Source of the DNA: Caulobacteraceae bacterium
GTDB taxonomy: Bacteria; Pseudomonadota; Alphaproteobacteria; Caulobacterales; Caulobacteraceae
DNA: 6,168 nucleotides
Assembly (NCBI GenBank): GCA_003161535.1
Contig: PMOM01000279.1
Location: 8,613-14,780 of the forward strand
Direction: 5' to 3'
Within the stretch, counting starts at the first letter, position 1; every line of letters starts with the position of its first letter. The notes beneath the pieces are model-generated. The model did not search any database. It worked only from the letters and a program-made list of their open reading frames with translations, and was not told where the DNA came from. Shown here piece after piece: positions 5,207 through 6,168 of the stretch. The translations under genes were made by a program, and so were the position numbers.

Positions 5207-6168
5207 ATGGACCGAATCGCCATCATCGGCGGCGCGCGGCTGGAGGGCGAGATCTCCATCAGCGGCGCCAAGAACTCGGCCATCAAGCTGATGGCCGCCA
5301 GCCTGCTCACCGATGAGCCGCTTCGCCTGACCAATATGCCCCGTCTGGCAGATACGCGGTTCTTGGGAACCCTGCTGCGCCGCCTGGGAACCGAGGTGGT
5401 CGAGGCCGACGGCCCGACGGGGGCGCAGACCACCCTTGTCACGCCCGAGATCGTCAGCGCCATCGCTCCCTATGAGCTGGTGCGGCAGATGCGCGCCTCG
5501 TTCAATGTCCTTGGGCCCCTGCTGGCGCGCGCCGGCCACGCCAAGGTGAGCCTGCCGGGCGGTTGCGCCATCGGCGCGCGGCCCGTGGACCTCCATTTGA
5601 AGGCCCTGGAGGCCCTGGGCGCCCACATCGATCTGCACGAAGGCTATGTCTACGCCCAGGCGCCGCGCGGGCTGAAAGGGGCGAGGATCGAGTTTCCGTT
5701 CAGCTCGGTGGGGGCGACCGAACACGCCCTGCTGGCCGCGGTGCTGGCGCGCGGCGAGACGGTGCTGACCGGCGCCGCCCTCGAGCCGGAAATCGCCGAT
5801 CTCGCCGACTGCCTCAACGCCATGGGCGCCAAGGTCGAGGGGGCCGGCACGCCGGTGATCCGCATCGTTGGTGTCGAGCGGCTGCATGGCGCGACCCACG
5901 CCGTCACCCCCGATCGCATCGAAACAGGCACCTACGCCCTGGCCGCGGCCATGGCCGGCGGCGAGGTGCGGCTCACCAACACCCGGGCCGAGCTGGTGGA
6001 ATCCCTGCTGGTCAAGATGGAGGAAGCCGGCGTCGAGGTGGAGCGGCGCAACGATGGCCTGACCATCCGGCGCAATTGCGCGCGCCTGAGCGCGGTGGAG
6101 ATCGCCACCGATCCCTATCCCGGCTTCGCCACCGATCTGCAGGCGCAGTTCATGGCTTTGATGACGCT
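5207..6168 (+). CDS. murA: UDP-N-acetylglucosamine 1-carboxyvinyltransferase, C-terminus beyond window
   Basis: The first 320 codons of an enzyme usually about 420-430 residues long are present. MurA transfers enolpyruvate from phosphoenolpyruvate to UDP-GlcNAc in the cytoplasm, the first committed step of peptidoglycan synthesis. Conserved sites seen are GAKNSA (20-25, Lys22 and Asn23 of the active site), [14 protein letters not shown] (95-108, Arg96), and [14 protein letters not shown] (117-130) with catalytic Cys120 and Arg125. [14 protein letters not shown] (165-178), [16 protein letters not shown] (237-252) and [14 protein letters not shown] (301-314, catalytic Asp310) follow. Cys120 rather than Asp means the usual fosfomycin target is retained. 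The start ATG 5207 has AAGGGG four bases upstream and gives the standard N-terminus. Part of the basal metabolism of the cell and almost certainly essential. The gene is cut only by the window edge; no frameshift is seen. Confidence 0.97.
   Translation, partial: MDRIAIIGGARLEGEISISGAKNSAIKLMAASLLTDEPLRLTNMPRLADTRFLGTLLRRLGTEVVEADGPTGAQTTLVTPEIVSAIAPYELVRQMRASFNVLGPLLARAGHAKVSLPGGCAIGARPVDLHLKALEALGAHIDLHEGYVYAQAPRGLKGARIEFPFSSVGATEHALLAAVLARGETVLTGAALEPEIADLADCLNAMGAKVEGAGTPVIRIVGVERLHGATHAVTPDRIETGTYALAAAMAGGEVRLTNTRAELVESLLVKMEEAGVEVERRNDGLTIRRNCARLSAVEIATDPYPGFATDLQAQFMALMT

Noticed and set aside
5171..5899. 242-codon open frame on the minus strand
   Set aside because: It is antisense to murA, whose sense frame has all catalytic motifs; the antisense protein has none.

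Overview
The window is about two-thirds G+C, with Ala/Arg-rich proteins and long spurious open frames opposite real genes. The gene families fit an alphaproteobacterium, most likely Caulobacteraceae (Caulobacter or Phenylobacterium type). Support comes from a short basic ORF directly before murA and a promoter resembling the Caulobacter housekeeping consensus. The assignment is inference, since no ribosomal marker is present.

Layout. Positions 1-2144 hold a minus-strand operon, read right to left. It encodes an exported, probably lipoprotein, PQQ-dependent sorbosone-dehydrogenase-family enzyme (2144-780). Next is a small exported class I cytochrome c (783-400) whose start overlaps the dehydrogenase stop by 4 bp. 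Last is the N-terminus of an exported M61-family aminopeptidase (374 to beyond the left edge). The first two look like a periplasmic oxidation module, with the cytochrome as a plausible electron acceptor. The peptidase is probably co-transcribed because it follows after only 25 bp.

A 100-bp divergent spacer separates this operon from a plus-strand GNAT acetyltransferase (2245-2805). That gene runs tail-to-tail, with a 24-bp overlap, into a second GNAT gene on the minus strand (3378-2782). The second GNAT follows by 3 bp a Tat-exported M20-family amidohydrolase of the N-carbamoyl-amino-acid/allantoate type (4713-3382). Upstream of that gene on the same strand is a tRNA-Thr(GGT) gene (4872-4798, CCA encoded) with an unusual mismatch in its anticodon stem.

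On the plus strand at the right are a 46-codon basic ORF (4974-5114), possibly expressed as a leaderless mRNA, and the first 320 codons of murA (5207 to beyond the right edge). MurA carries out the first committed step of peptidoglycan synthesis and keeps its catalytic cysteine.

I see no phage, IS element, CRISPR array, toxin-antitoxin pair or defence system. This is ordinary chromosome with a few local oddities: the tRNA mismatch, the possible leaderless small gene, the cysteine-rich second GNAT and the exported amidohydrolase.
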